From Anoplolepis gracilipes (taxonomy: Eukaryota > Arthropoda > Insecta > Hymenoptera > Formicidae): a stretch of 64,000 nt of DNA. The stretch covers positions 524,501 to 588,500 of the forward strand of contig NW_027328667.1 in the NCBI RefSeq assembly GCF_047496725.1, read 5' to 3'. Shown here in pieces: positions 1 to 10,447 of this stretch. Positions within the stretch are counted from its first letter, which is position 1. Each line of letters opens with the position of its first letter. The position numbers and the translations under genes are program-made. The notes under the pieces were generated by a model, which was not told the origin of the DNA, did not search any database, and saw only the letters and a list, made by a program, of their open reading frames with translations.

Positions 1-1
1 G

Positions 2-322
2 TCGAATAATGCATACTATGAATGGAACGGATTACTAAGAACGTATGTGCGAGATAACGCTCTGTGTCTGACTAGCGTCGGCCTTGACGCAAGGTTGCGC
101 AAGATACGACGTGTTGTGCAACTGGAAGATGATAACGACGCTGCTAACAAACGGTACGTTGAAACGAGTGTTGAACTTTTGAGGAATAGACAGAAAGAAA
201 TTGAGAAAACAATTATTGCGTTCGAAACGCACGTGCAAACGCTTCAGATAATGATGCATGAAATGCAGAAAATGCTTCAGACACGTGTGCAAACTACATC
301 CGACTCAGGAAAAGATACATAA
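2..322 (+). CDS. Partial Polinton fiber-like protein (element A)
   Basis: The frame is open from base 2, so the N-terminus lies outside the window. It ends at a TAA at 320-322. The protein matches the gene at 37,531-37,890 closely along its length (VRDNALC versus VHENALC, then RKIRRV, then a D-A-x-NK-x-YVE block). The 'I..V..P...DDA.NK.YV' pattern resembles the collar and fiber proteins of tailed phages and viruses, where it precedes a coiled-coil stalk. The C-terminal 50 residues here are helical and coiled-coil-like. The integrase gene follows 35 bases downstream on the same strand, the same order as in element B. A virion attachment role is my inference from motif and position. The coding frame itself looks sound. 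Confidence 0.6.
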   Translation, partial: SNNAYYEWNGLLRTYVRDNALCLTSVGLDARLRKIRRVVQLEDDNDAANKRYVETSVELLRNRQKEIEKTIIAFETHVQTLQIMMHEMQKMLQTRVQTTSDSGKDT

Positions 323-357
323 AGAATTATACATGAACTTTTACATTATTATGAAAT

Positions 358-1310
358 ATGCCACGATCAAACATGCAAGAAAAGAAAAACAACTCTGAAA
401 AGCGATAGCTCGTGGAAGAATTGCACGCTCCGGCGAGAAGAAATTTTCCGCGTAGATGCGTCATAGTACACGGATACGATAATCTGTGGCAGGCAGACGT
501 GGTTGAGATGCGTCCTTATGCACGAGTCAACAAAGATTTCAATTACATACTCACTGTTATCGATGTGCTGAGCAAGTATGCGTGGGCCATACCGCTCAAA
601 AGTAAGAGCGGAAACGAAATGTCTGAAACGATTGCGAAACTAATTCAAGATGGTGGAAGATGTCCGAAAAATTTTCAGACAGAGGAAAGGAATTTTACAA
701 TGCATATGTGCAAAAACTCATGAAGAAACATAACATTAATCATTATTTAACGTATTCCATCATGAAAGCGTCGATTGTGGAACAATTCAACCACACTTTA
801 AAGAAAAATATGTGGAAATTGTTTACGCTAAATGGTAATTACAAGTGGAACGACGCTTTATCCCAACTCGTTGCAGAATATAACGCGCGAAAACATTGCA
901 CTATCAATATGAGACCTATCGATGTCACTCCTACAATCGCCGATAGACTTTTAAATACAGTATACAGCAATGTAAAAATTGCTGCTCCAGCGAGATTCAA
1001 AGTGGGTGATTCGATACGTGTGAGTAAATTCAAGACCATTTATGATAAAGGTTACACACCAAATTGGTCGGCCGAAGTGTTTAAAATTGTCAAAATACAG
1101 AATACTAATCCCGCGACATATCTACTCGCAGATTCGTGCGGAAATCTAGTAGCCGGAGGATTCTACGAATACGAGTTGCATAACGTTGCTAACCCCGACA
1201 TGTATCTCGTGGAAAAAGTGATACGCAAAAAAGGCGATGAAGTTTTTGTGAAATGGTTGGGACTTGATAAATCGCACAACTCTTGGATACATAAAAATAA
1301 TTTATTATAA
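358..1310 (+). pseudogene. Polinton integrase with chromodomain (element A, broken)
   Basis: This is a retroviral-type rve integrase of the Maverick/Polinton class. It would insert the linear DNA element into the genome. An N-terminal HAPARRNFPRR block and the W-Q-A-D first catalytic aspartate are visible. They are followed by the second aspartate (near DRGKEF) and the glutamate region (IVEQFNHTL). The C-terminus is a chromodomain-like segment (YLVEKVIRKKG...FVKWLG). Starting at the ATG at 358, an in-frame TAG falls at 409-411 where the copy at 38,373 has CAG. A 2-base deletion near 680 shifts the frame within the second aspartate motif. Both lesions make the gene inactive as read. It is followed tail-to-tail by DNA polymerase B. 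Confidence 0.9.
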
Positions 1311-1398
1311 ACATATAACATAATAAAAATATACATAAATTTACATGAATGAATATATATATATATAATTTAAATTTACAATAAATAAATACAATTAT

Positions 1399-4300
1399 TT
1401 ACAATGGTATTTTATAATGTCCCCACGGAAACGTAGTTGTAGGTACAATATACCGCTTGTCGTCATACGGACTTAGAGCAATTTTTGTTTCGCGAATGGT
1501 GTATACCTCGTGCAATTTTGATTTTATACACGATTGACTACGCGTCATTTCAATCTCTTCGTTCAAACACCGCGTGTAATCGTCAAACGTTATCGTTCTC
1601 GCGACAACGTTACTCTTGACGCCTTTTACCTTTTTCGTATCCTTCTTACCATCCACGCGCAACGCATACATTTTTGCTCTAAGCTCGACAAATTCGGTTA
1701 TTATGGTACCGTTGTTTTCATCCTTCATTAGACCCGGTACCTTTTTATTCACGAGCGGTATACTGTACGCATTGTCTATCGCATAGTCGTTCGTATCAAA
1801 TCTGCTGTTATCGCGTTCATATTCTCGTACACATCGTCGCACTCAATGTGATATATAAGACCATCCGTGTCAGTGTATATGACTTTGCATCTTTCCCGAT
1901 ACATTGGTACCATATAATCGTGGTGAAATTCGTACAAACATGTCTTGGATATATCGAGAATACACGTAAATTGGTTTGTAGAATTTCACCTCGAGTTTAC
2001 GTAATTCCACAGCGATTAGATTTTCCGAAAAAACGCTCCTGCTATGAAAATTTGGTTTTGTAATTAATGCCTCTGCGCCGTACCTTCCATCCCATTTTGT
2101 TAAAAGTTTAACATCTACGCGATTGCGCACATTTTCCATCGTTTTGTCAAACACTGCATTATTCATTAGTTTGTACAAATTTTTTTCAAATTTATTTTTC
2201 GCCAGTGTTCTAAATTTTGTGTTGAGTTCTATATAAGTACGGAGCCACGGAGATTGAGTGAATTGTAATATACGATGAATTTTTGCAATACGAAGACCGT
2301 GACGGGAACATTGCTGCAGGTTGCGATAATGGATCACGTAACGCTTCTTATCGTATAAGGTTGCGAGAAGCTTGTCTTCGCGCTTGCCAGGTGGTTTGTC
2401 GCGTGTCGGACAAAACGGTAGGTCAGTATGCGAATCGTGAAGATGCTGCGGATACTCGAGGACGACTTCGAGGATGTAGCCTGTAGACGAATCGAGCGCG
2501 ATCGATAATACATCAAAATTCGAAACATTATCGACCCACTGAAAATCGGCATAGGGTAATGGTTGACACAGTGCCCATCCGTATAAATTATTAACATCGA
2601 AATACATCAAGTACGTTGATGGTTTCGATGAGTCATACGACTGCATGTACTTGTTATTAGCACGCGCGTACCTGTTGGAACATTGACTCAGACCACCGCG
2701 TATACCTCGTTCGATAAACATAACCATGTCAATGTCTGTGAGTAATTCAAATATAATTTTCGTATGCTTTAACATGGCGTCCCACGTGTAGCCGGGAAGA
2801 GTATAGTAATACGCGGGGTCGAGCCCATAACTCTTGATACAACTCTCGCAGAAATTTTCAAAAATGTCTATTAGTAAGACATCAGTTTTGAGGTATAAAT
2901 CGCTATATTCGCCTAGTGTTCGAATTGAGAATCGTTTCCACACAATCTCAGCGTGCGCGTAATCGGTCTCGGATACTGTGTTACCTGTCAAGAAGCTGTA
3001 AAATGATTCTCGCGATGGTAAACACATATCTTGCAATTTATCTACGCAGTCAATGTACTCGTACGGGAAGACACCTTTTCTTGTCAGGAAATTGAAATCC
3101 TCGGCAGAAAATTTTTAAATTCCATTTGTAAAATTTTGAGTTTATCCTTGCTCAGAAATGATGCCAATTTGTCGAGACTTGTTGTGAAAAATTTATATGA
3201 ATCTATGAAACGTAATTTAATGTGATTTCTCGGTTTGTCTTTCGTATCCTTAACATGTTTTGTAAATGAAATATATTTTTCTTTTGTTATCGGAAGTAAA
3301 TCGATTCCCCTTCGAACGCTGTGGCTATTTCCTCGATTATAAAGTGAGAATCATAACCGGATAAATTGTGAAATACTATTGGAATGCAAAAAGATTCTTT
3401 GTAATTTAGATTGCAATTTGAATGCGCGGGACCTCTGTATCATCCGGTCAAATGACAATTATCGCATACGCGCGTATCATCATCTTCCACGAATGGTTTT
3501 TCACATATATGACACTGAGTCGCGCTTCGAAATTCTTTCCATTCATTTTGCGTTAGTTTTACCATGGGGACATTGGTTGTTAAAATATTTTCTACACGTT
3601 GCGCCAAATTTTTAAGTTCGTCGGCGAACCACGCAACGCAATTGGCTTCGCGACGAAAATGATACGCGGATAACGAATTATCGTACGAGCAATGTACATA
3701 ATAAGCGATACTAAATACTTGGTGATGTTGATAAAAATTTTCTTCTTTTTTCACCAAAACGCACTCCAGGTCGGCATACATGACGAAAGGTAGTCGCTCC
3801 TTTCTGTTGTAGTTGGCGAATGCGAGCCACCTGTCCTTATCGCTCGGTAACCGGATAGCGCAGTCGTTCATCTTTCCATAGTCTACTGTATGCGACAGTA
3901 GTTTCTCGTCCGACTGAAAATAGTGCATGCATCTGTAAAATAAAAGTTAAAATTTTTATATCCTTGTTTTAAATATTTTTAGACAGTTTTATTAAATATA
4001 CATACCGATCGCAGATATATTTTTTAGTCTTGTGTTTGCTGAGTTGCGAACTCACGAGCCTGGATAAATTCTTGATTCACGCGAAATGTTCGATATCTCG
4101 CGCATCTTGCACGTAGAGCAAGTTGACGTGCTTGTTTCTCTTTTGCTCCGTAAGGCGTAATGGGATAATGTTTTCATTCTCGATGGTATACACATTAATT
4201 GAAATGTCATTTTAAATTTCAAATTTTTTAATTTGATTAAGAGTGACTGGAAACTCAATATCTTGGAGATTCAGTACTGTTGTATAATGTGGGTACGACG

Positions 4301-5189
4301 ATTGTCGGTTTCTTTCAACTGGATACAGAGGAGCCACCACCGCCCACGCAAAACATGCATTGTCTTGAGATTGCACGTTAATCACTGCTCGTTTCATTAT
4401 TATCTTTCGCAGTAATTGCACGCAACATCCGGCGCGCATAGGATTATATTTATTTATATTTACAGTCAAATTTAGTATACGCGATAATGTCCATCCGCTA
4501 TCGCGTTCCTGAAATTCTTCGAGCGATGCAAGGGTGGGCTCGACGACTCGCCGCTCATACTACTCGCGTAAATCGGATGTACGAAAGAGTTCAAATTTTC
4601 TCGTATTGATTGATTTATTGGCGCGCTTATCGCCCGTCACAAACTAACCATTAAACACTGTATTCACTTTCACACTGCTGTGTTTTTGCATAACGGCTCG
4701 CACGTGCTCGAGCACAATGTCACTCGTGTTTTCCAAAAATTGATGAAGTTCGATATAATTATAATTTATAACCGCATAAATCAAGATACGACCTTCGAAC
4801 GCCGTATCGATCTCTCGCCAAATCAATCCATTTTCTCGCGAACTGCATCCTGCACCCGCGTGTACGAAACGTTTGCGCAACACATTTTTCAGTCCTTCGA
4901 GTTGCGCGATTCGAGCAATCAGCGATTGTCGATTTCCGATCGATAATCGTGGTCGTTTAATTCGACTTTGTTCTTCCAACGACTCGATACATTCGTTACA
5001 TTGTACCTCCCACGCAATGTACTCCTCCACTGAATTTGCCCGGATGGATTGCTCCCACACAATTTGCTCCGCCATGGTTTTCAGACCGAACAAGATGCAT
5101 GACTCGAAAATAATGGAGGTGCACCTCTTTGCAGCGATTTTATATCGCGATTCATAAACGTTTCTATCACGCATTTCGCGATTTGTCAT
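1399..5189 (-). pseudogene. Protein-primed DNA polymerase B of a Polinton (element A, broken, spliced)
   Basis: This is the replicative family B polymerase of Mavericks, used for protein-primed copying of the linear element. The gene reads from 5189 down to 1399 in several frames. An N-terminal region of unknown fold comes first (5189-4200). It is followed by a C-x2-C...H zinc motif split by an intron, then exonuclease motifs (YADLECVL; FHNLSGYDSHFI near 3,350). The polymerase motifs are DVNNLYGWAL (motif A), KLMNNAVFDKT (motif B) and YTDTDGLIY near 1,850 (motif C, with G where copy B has S). The intron runs from the donor at 4005/4004 to the acceptor at 3934/3933 and recurs in element B. At least four frameshifts or stops are visible, so this copy is dead. 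It is convergent with the integrase and divergent from the 5.7-kb arm gene. Confidence 0.92.
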
Positions 5190-5715
5190 CTAACGATGAC
5201 GTTATGTCGAAAAATTTTTTTTGCTGTATTTCAAATATTAGCAGCTGCACATTGGCGCTCGGAAGATCCGCGGCTTCAAATTACATATAGTTGCATTTCG
5301 CGATTTGTCACGCACACTTTAAACATTTTAGTAAGATTCGTTAGTGCATGGATAATTTGTAGTTTCAAATTACTTGCAGCTGCGAGTTACTTTTTGATAA
5401 TTTGTCACGTTCATTTAGAATATTCAGGTGTGACTTTATCAGAAAATGTTGTCGTACCTCGGCGCATGGAAAATTTTAAGCACATTCAGCTAAAGTCTTT
5501 GGAGATGTAATTATTAATTAGCAGCTTATATAGGCGCTTGGAGAAAAAAGCTTGCTGTATCAACAATCACCCCCTTCACATTGCAATTTGTAGTGCTAAA
5601 TTGTGAACAATAATTCCCTCCACATTGCAGTGTGTAGTGCTAAATTGTGTTTTAATATACTTAAAATAATTTAGTATCGTGTCAATCGTTTGTGGTCTCC
5701 GCTAAAGGAAGCAAC
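5190..5715. promoter_or_regulatory. Divergent promoter region between polymerase B and the arm gene (A)
   Basis: These 526 bases separate the DNA polymerase B start (minus strand) from the first exon of the outward arm gene (plus strand), so both promoters should lie here. A 46-base-period direct repeat sits at about 5571-5606 and 5617-5652 (cacattgcaNtttgtagtgctaaattgtg-like). The motif cgcgatttgtca occurs several times between 5170 and 5310. I see no convincing coding frame. The regulatory role is inferred from position only. Confidence 0.4.
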
Positions 5716-5810
5716 ATGAATTATTACGTCCCGATTATGGACACTTTGCCAAAGAAACAGTAAGTTAAACAGTTTTATTTTTTAAATAATATTTTTAGTA
5801 TTTATATATA

Positions 5811-6282
5811 CAGGGTGTCCCCAAATTGGCGGATCAACTCTTGTGGGTAGATAGAGCGTGTTAAACTAAAGAGAAAAATCTTATATCATTTTGCTAAATT
5901 TGCAATAATTAATGAGATATAAATTAATAAAGATCGGCCAATACGTGCTAAGATAAGCGCGCGGCGCGAAGAAGCCTCCTACTTGTTACTTGATACTAGG
6001 TGCGCGACGAGACAGCAGGCATACAAAGGACATACAAAGGATGTACAAAGGGCGTACTAAAAGCGACACGTACATCGCTCTGCGTTTATGTCTTGCCTAG
6101 TATCAAGTAACAACTGGGAGGTTTCTTCGCGCCGCGCGCTTATACTGGCACGGATTGGCCGATCTTTATTAATTTATATCTCATTAATTATTGCGAATTT
6201 AGCAAAATGATATAAGATTTTTTGCTTCAGTTTAACACGCTCTATCTACCCACGAGAATTGATCCGCCAATTCGGGGACACC

Positions 6283-6285
<3 letters not shown>
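5811..6285. mobile_element. 475-bp palindromic MITE, family 1 (TA-flanked)
   Basis: Both ends read CAGGGTGTCCC and its complement, and both are flanked by TA. The two halves form inverted repeats of about 200 bp around a short centre. The element carries no transposase. The TA target duplication and the terminal sequence are typical of Tc1/mariner-mobilised MITEs. It lies inside the intron of the arm gene. The same family recurs at 45,607-46,086 in full length, and a related truncated one is at 44,919. Confidence 0.88.
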
Positions 6286-6315
<30 letters not shown>

Positions 6316-6319
<4 letters not shown>

Positions 6320-6387
6320 CTCGGATGAAATGCTGCAAAATTTTAGAAAAATGTTATTAAAAAATAATATATATATATATTATTAAT

Positions 6388-6423
<36 letters not shown>

Positions 6424-6470
6424 TTTTAATAACATTTTTCTAAAATTTTGCAGCATTTCATCCGAGTCTC
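6316..6470. repeat. Near-perfect 155-bp hairpin with AT-microsatellite loop
   Basis: The stretch gagactcggatgaaatgct... at 6316 is repeated as its reverse complement up to 6470, with arms of about 60 bases around a (TA)n and TTAATAA centre. The right arm contains the true splice acceptor and the first bases of exon 2 of the arm gene. The left arm is therefore an inverted copy of an intron/exon junction placed beside the MITE end. Template switching at the MITE or the AT tract is a likely origin. Confidence 0.85.
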
Positions 6471-7221
6471 GTCGCGCGGGTCGTATCTTGGGAAGAAGAT
6501 ATACTCTAACCCCGACATCATACAAATACTTGGAGATTGGAATAAGCGTCGGAGCTGTCATATGTGGAATTACTTGTTGGTGATAACCGAGGTAATCAAA
6601 TAGTATTGCCTATCGTTACCTGGCACTCATTGATGCAGAAACATGCTGATATTGAACGACATGTACAATCGACTGAAAGTGAGCTATTATGGATCTGCGA
6701 TCTATCTATCCAAATGATTACATTAACTGATTTACATTCCAAGATTGTTAAATTAACATTGTCTAATAATTCTTTGTATATGCATCCGCAAACATTTCAA
6801 GATTGTTAAATTAACATTGTCTAATAATCCTTTGTATATGCATCCGCAAACATTGGTGCATTTATTCGATTTTGAAGACTGTATCGATCATATGCATTTC
6901 TGGCTGTGTCAGAATACATATATTGTTAATGAAAAGTTTAAACAATTTGTTAACGTTTTGCAACGCAACAATATCACTGACATTTGCGATGCGGTAAAAG
7001 TGATACGTGAGAGTGATGTGTTTGACGGCAAGTCACTCGTAGATTGTGAATTGTTAACATGTGATGTAAATGATTTACTCTATGATGTTTGCAATAAATA
7101 AATTACCGTTTTTATTATTGATTTTTATTATTTCTTTCTTCGCCTATTTTTTATAAAACGTATGATGTATATAGTTGGATCTACATTCATTCTGCTGAAG
7201 ATATTGAAAAAGGCTGATGTA

Positions 7222-7279
7222 GATGAGACGTGATACTCGAGTTAGAGGGAGATGAGACGTGATACTCGAGTTAGAGGGA
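7222..7279. repeat. 29-bp tandem duplication upstream of the zinc-protein cassette
   Basis: Two adjacent copies of gatgagacgtgatactcga-type sequence, each 29 bp, lie about 190 bases before the zinc-protein start codon. They could be promoter elements. The second cassette copy at 17.4 kb also has direct repeats just upstream, although they are unrelated in sequence. Confidence 0.6.
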
Positions 7280-7468
7280 GATGAGAGATGTGAGATTAAA
7301 ATATATATATTTGGGAGGAGCGTGTACCATAAAATAGTTTGCGACCATTCTTGTGACAATCTTGTTGCATCTGATAAAGAAAACGCGAGTTTGGAAGAAA
7401 ACGCGAGTTTGCGATCATCCTTGTGACATTTTTTTTTGTTATATCTGATAAAAAAAAACTTTGTGCTT

Positions 7469-7909
7469 ATGGATGACTTGATGAACATTTCATCCGATTC
7501 GTTCGAATTTGCCGAGTTGTCCGATTCGATGGACTTTTCGTCCGAGCATTCTGATTCGGATGTAGAATCCTTACACGTTAGTGTTCTTGACGGTAATTCT
7601 AGTGATTTCAGTGATGTTCTAGAACCTATTATTCATACGTTAGATGATGTACAAGTACGTACATATAATGAAATGAAACGACTGTGCATTATATCTTTTT
7701 ATTATAAACCTGGGATTTCTGTTAAACACTGTATATCGTGTTTCATGCGATTACCGGAGAGGTCACAGATTAGGAGTGATGTGGTGCGCACACATCAAAG
7801 TGAAGTTTATCAGCAAATCTATGATTTACATGAATGCGGTAGATGCCTGAGACCGCTGTATCAATTAATACCGTATAATTTTTGTCCGTTTTGTACGAAA
7901 GAAGACTAA
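7469..7909 (+). CDS. Acidic zinc protein of the two-gene cassette (copy A)
   Basis: The start is taken at the ATG at 7469, which begins MDDLMNISSD; no in-frame ATG lies upstream in the open frame. The first 65 residues are very acidic and serine-rich (SSEHSDSDVES), suitable for casein-kinase-2 phosphorylation. The second half holds three CxxC pairs: CISC, then 31 residues, CGRC, then 12 residues, CPFC. The protein at 17,412-18,017 shares this layout and an aromatic IIxFYY motif before the first pair. Acidic domain plus spaced CxxC pairs recalls papillomavirus E7 and the proposed oncoid proteins of adintoviruses. That is only a resemblance in architecture; I see no clear LxCxE. It is followed by an AATAAA at about 7919 and the partner ORF. 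Confidence 0.65.
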   Translation: MDDLMNISSDSFEFAELSDSMDFSSEHSDSDVESLHVSVLDGNSSDFSDVLEPIIHTLDDVQVRTYNEMKRLCIISFYYKPGISVKHCISCFMRLPERSQIRSDVVRTHQSEVYQQIYDLHECGRCLRPLYQLIPYNFCPFCTKED

Positions 7910-7952
7910 TGTATGAAAAATAAAACTATTATTGTGTAAGTGTCGCGATAAG

Positions 7953-8282
7953 ATGCTGTGGAGAGAACGCTCCGACGCCTTCGGTGACTCTGTGACTTCT
8001 GTGGCGCAGTTTTTCCGAAATCGTGAAATTGGTTTGCCAAAGACTCATACGAGATCGCTAAAACTGTTTTTCGAGGTTCGTGATGATATAGACTTTTTAT
8101 GTGATGTGATCAATGAGGATACCGAAGTAGAACTTTTACAATTTGAGGATCCTGTTATTGCGGAAATGAAGCAACTCCAAAAAGAGAAGCTGCTACAGAT
8201 GAAAAGAGAAAGAAGGATAGACATTTTAGAAGAGAGAAGAAAGCGACTTGCCTCTCACACCATTAATACACGCATGTGGTAA
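7953..8282 (+). CDS. Partner protein of the zinc-protein cassette (copy A)
   Basis: This 109-residue frame starts MLWRERSD at the ATG at 7953. It contains V-A-Q-F-F-R-N-R-E-I-G-L near its N-terminus, which matches V-V-Q-F-Q-R-N-R-E-L-G-I in the ORF starting at 17,905. The middle is acidic. The C-terminus is a lysine- and arginine-rich predicted helix (KQLQKEKLLQMKRERR). A candidate intron follows the stop (GTAAAC at about 8280 to the cag before 8364), so the mRNA may continue into the next exon. The conserved pairing with the zinc protein in two elements argues that both are real. Function is unknown. Confidence 0.6.
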   Translation: MLWRERSDAFGDSVTSVAQFFRNREIGLPKTHTRSLKLFFEVRDDIDFLCDVINEDTEVELLQFEDPVIAEMKQLQKEKLLQMKRERRIDILEERRKRLASHTINTRMW

Positions 8283-8560
8283 ACGAAGAAGTTCTGCATG
8301 ATTTGTGTGTATTTATCATTTTTATAAAATTTTAAAGATATTAATAATGATGTTTTTTTTCAGACGCCGCTGCGGTGCGCTCTCCCTCCCGTCTCTTATT
8401 TTAATTTTTATATTTTATATTTTATATTTCTTATTTTATATTTTTTATGCTATTCAATTATAATTATCTGTATGAATGCCGTGTGGAGCGACAGTCCGCG
8501 TCAGCTTTTAATTTTTTTTAACAGCTGTGAAGAGTAAGCATTCGTACTAACTCTTATGTC

Positions 8561-9085
8561 ATGCTCATCCCTTACACATTTTTACCGAGACGTTACCTAG
8601 CCTCCGCTGGAGCTGACATAAAGTATCTGACTGTGGTGCAGTAAGTGTATTCATTAAAAAACAAAAAAAATGTCACAAGTAGTAGTTTTTATGGAGGCGA
8701 TGTTTGAGTCGGGTTATTGCCGTCTACGGCTTCCGGAGTAGATCGACCATCGCCGGTACCATCGCCGCGCACTTCGAAGAGCGCGTCCTGTTTGGAAATG
8801 TAAGTAGTTTTTATTATTATTTTATACGCTTTTTTATTTATAATATATTTATATGTTTTTTTATAGATTTTCCAAATAGGTGCTTATCCTGTGCCTGGGT
8901 ATATAAGCATAGCGCACATGAAGGAGGTGCGCTGGGTGCGGACCTACCGCAAGGAGTGCGCGGAATGGGAAAATTTGTGGTGCGACGGCCCCCATGCGCG
9001 AAAGCTAGACGTTGAGCACCCGGAGATATATGCGGACATTTTCTGCCTCCGCAGGCTGTTCGGAGAGGAGCCCCTCGTACTGTAA
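8561..9085 (+). pseudogene. Unrecognised spliced Polinton arm gene (copy A, damaged)
   Basis: The reading starts at the ATG at 8561 (MLIPYTFLPRRYL) and is homologous to the minus-strand ORF at 49,301-49,495 (MHISNSFLPKRYL). It continues through F-M-E-A-M-F-E-S-G-Y (8,700), where an in-frame TAG follows L-P-E. A GTAAGT donor is at about 8811 and a TTATAG acceptor at about 8863. They lead to a last exon ending V-R-T-Y-R-K-E-C...CLRRLFGEEP. A decayed match to that last exon lies at 48,345-48,475 in element C. No known domain is visible. The match between two elements is the main evidence that this was a gene. Exact exon borders are uncertain. Confidence 0.45.
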
Positions 9086-9364
9086 ATATGCTCAAATTTT
9101 AAAGATATTTTAAAAAATACTAATAAAAATGTTTATTTTCTTTTATGTTACAGACATAGCCGTAACGAGGTCCCCCTCCGCCTCACGCCTACAGATTTTT
9201 AGTTTTTAAGTTTTATATTTTCTTTTTTATATTTTATATTTAATATTTTATATTTTATATCTTTTTTTATATCTTTATATATTTTATACTTTATATTTTT
9301 CAATTTTATATATATTAGATTTTAGATTTTTTATATTTTTTACTTTTTATATTTTATATTATCT

Positions 9365-9460
9365 TTCATATTTTTAAAACACGCACGCACGCACGCATTA
9401 TATGTATACACACACACGCACATTATATGTATACACACACACACACTTTTATGAATAAAA
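9365..9460. repeat. CA / ACGC microsatellite of the Polinton arm
   Basis: Short runs of acgcacgc and acacacac, interrupted by attatatgtata, lie before a conserved TTTTTATGAATAAAAATTTTG segment and a cttctttatctatctcatcc segment. The same order is seen at about 27,950, 45,540 and (inverted) 48,060, so this is a subterminal module of these elements and not a chance microsatellite. Confidence 0.7.
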
Positions 9461-9659
9461 ATTTTGTTAATGATAAAATACGTGTATTGTGTTTTGCGCC
9501 TTCTTTATCTATCTCATCCTTCTTCCCTCATATTAGATTTAATTAGATAATATTTAATATATAATAATACATAATTAGATTTAATTAGATAATATTTAAT
9601 ATATAATAATACATAATTAGATAATATTTAATATTATAAAAAAAAGCTTAACATACAAA

Positions 9660-10447
9660 AATTCTCTGCGTTCTCACGTACGTCTTAGCCTCCGTCTTAT
9701 CGCACTTCCGCTATCATTTCCCCACACCCTCCTTCTTTCTCTCTCACACTATCTTCCTACTGCTATGCCGTATTGTGCTCTCCTTTTCCCACCACATCAT
9801 GCTCTCATTGTCCTACGCTATGTACAATGCACATAGCGCTTTCCTTATCCTATCCTATACCACGCGTCTATCGCGTCGTCTCTTTCTACCGCGTTGCGAA
9901 CGCCTATCGCGCCGTCTCTTTCTACCGCGTTGCGAACGCCTATCGCGCCGTCTCCGTCTACCGCGTTGCGAACGCCTATTGCGCCGTCTCTCTCTATCCA
10001 TCTCCCTACTCGCGGATCCATCTTCCCTCTCCGCAAACTCCTCGTCTACCGGCCGCGCCGCGGACCTCTCTCTTCCCTCTCTGCTGTCCCTTCATCTACC
10101 GACCGTGTCGCGGACCTCACTCTCCTCCGTTGACCCCTTGTCTACCGGCTGTGTCGCGGACCTCCCTCTCCTCTCCGCTGTCCCCTCGTTTACCGGCTGC
10201 GCCGCGGACCTCTCTCTCTTTTCCGCTGTCCCCTCGTCTACCGGCTGCGCCGCGGACCTCTCTTTCCTCTCCGCTGTCCCCTCGTCTACCGGCTGCGACG
10301 CGGACCTCTGCCCCTCTCCGCGTACCCCTCGCCTACCAACTGTACCGCGGACTTGCGTGACGTCATCCCTCCCCGTGTCCGCAGTTCGCCCCCCGCCCCC
10401 GCACCCCCCTCGAGCTCCAGAGTTAGAATCCCTCTTATATCACTACT
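9660..10447. repeat. Right terminal arm of Polinton A with tandem repeats
   Basis: A pyrimidine-rich GC-rich arm. From 9868 a 36-bp unit (ctatcgcgccgtctctttct plus accgcgttgcgaacgc) repeats about 3.5 times. From about 10,040 a 48-bp unit (ctctccgctgtcccctcgtc...) repeats about six times. Both periods are multiples of three, which is why long spurious ORFs span the region. It ends in gacgtcatccc, a C-rich run, and the terminus ...cactact at 10,447. The reverse complement of that terminus (agtagtgatata...ggattctaac...ggagctcgagg) matches the termini at 16,756 and 47,391. Confidence 0.75.

Larger units (their letters stand above)
5716..7101 (+). pseudogene. Outward-facing spliced Polinton arm gene (copy A, broken)
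   Basis: I do not recognise the family, but three copies exist here (this one, 28,631-29,375 and 43,855-44,587). Exon 1 is 5716-5759 (starts MNYYVP, ends in phase 2 at a GTAAGT donor). Exon 2 starts at 6454 after ttttgcag. The conserved block is R-R/K-Y-x-LT-x-TSYKYLEIGISVG, followed by VELL-GDNRGN, a helical middle and a C-terminal RNNIT...V..IRESD.FD...LV block. The intron is swollen by a MITE and a hairpin. A 2-base deletion near 6548 and a 58-base tandem duplication (6741-6798 and 6799-6856, not a multiple of three) break the frame. The intact relative at 29 kb suggests a protein of about 220 residues. Function is unknown. Confidence 0.6.

Noticed and set aside
5196..5510. 104-residue plus-strand ORF upstream of the arm gene
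   Set aside because: It overlaps the divergent promoter region, is not conserved at the equivalent place in element B and has no recognisable motif.
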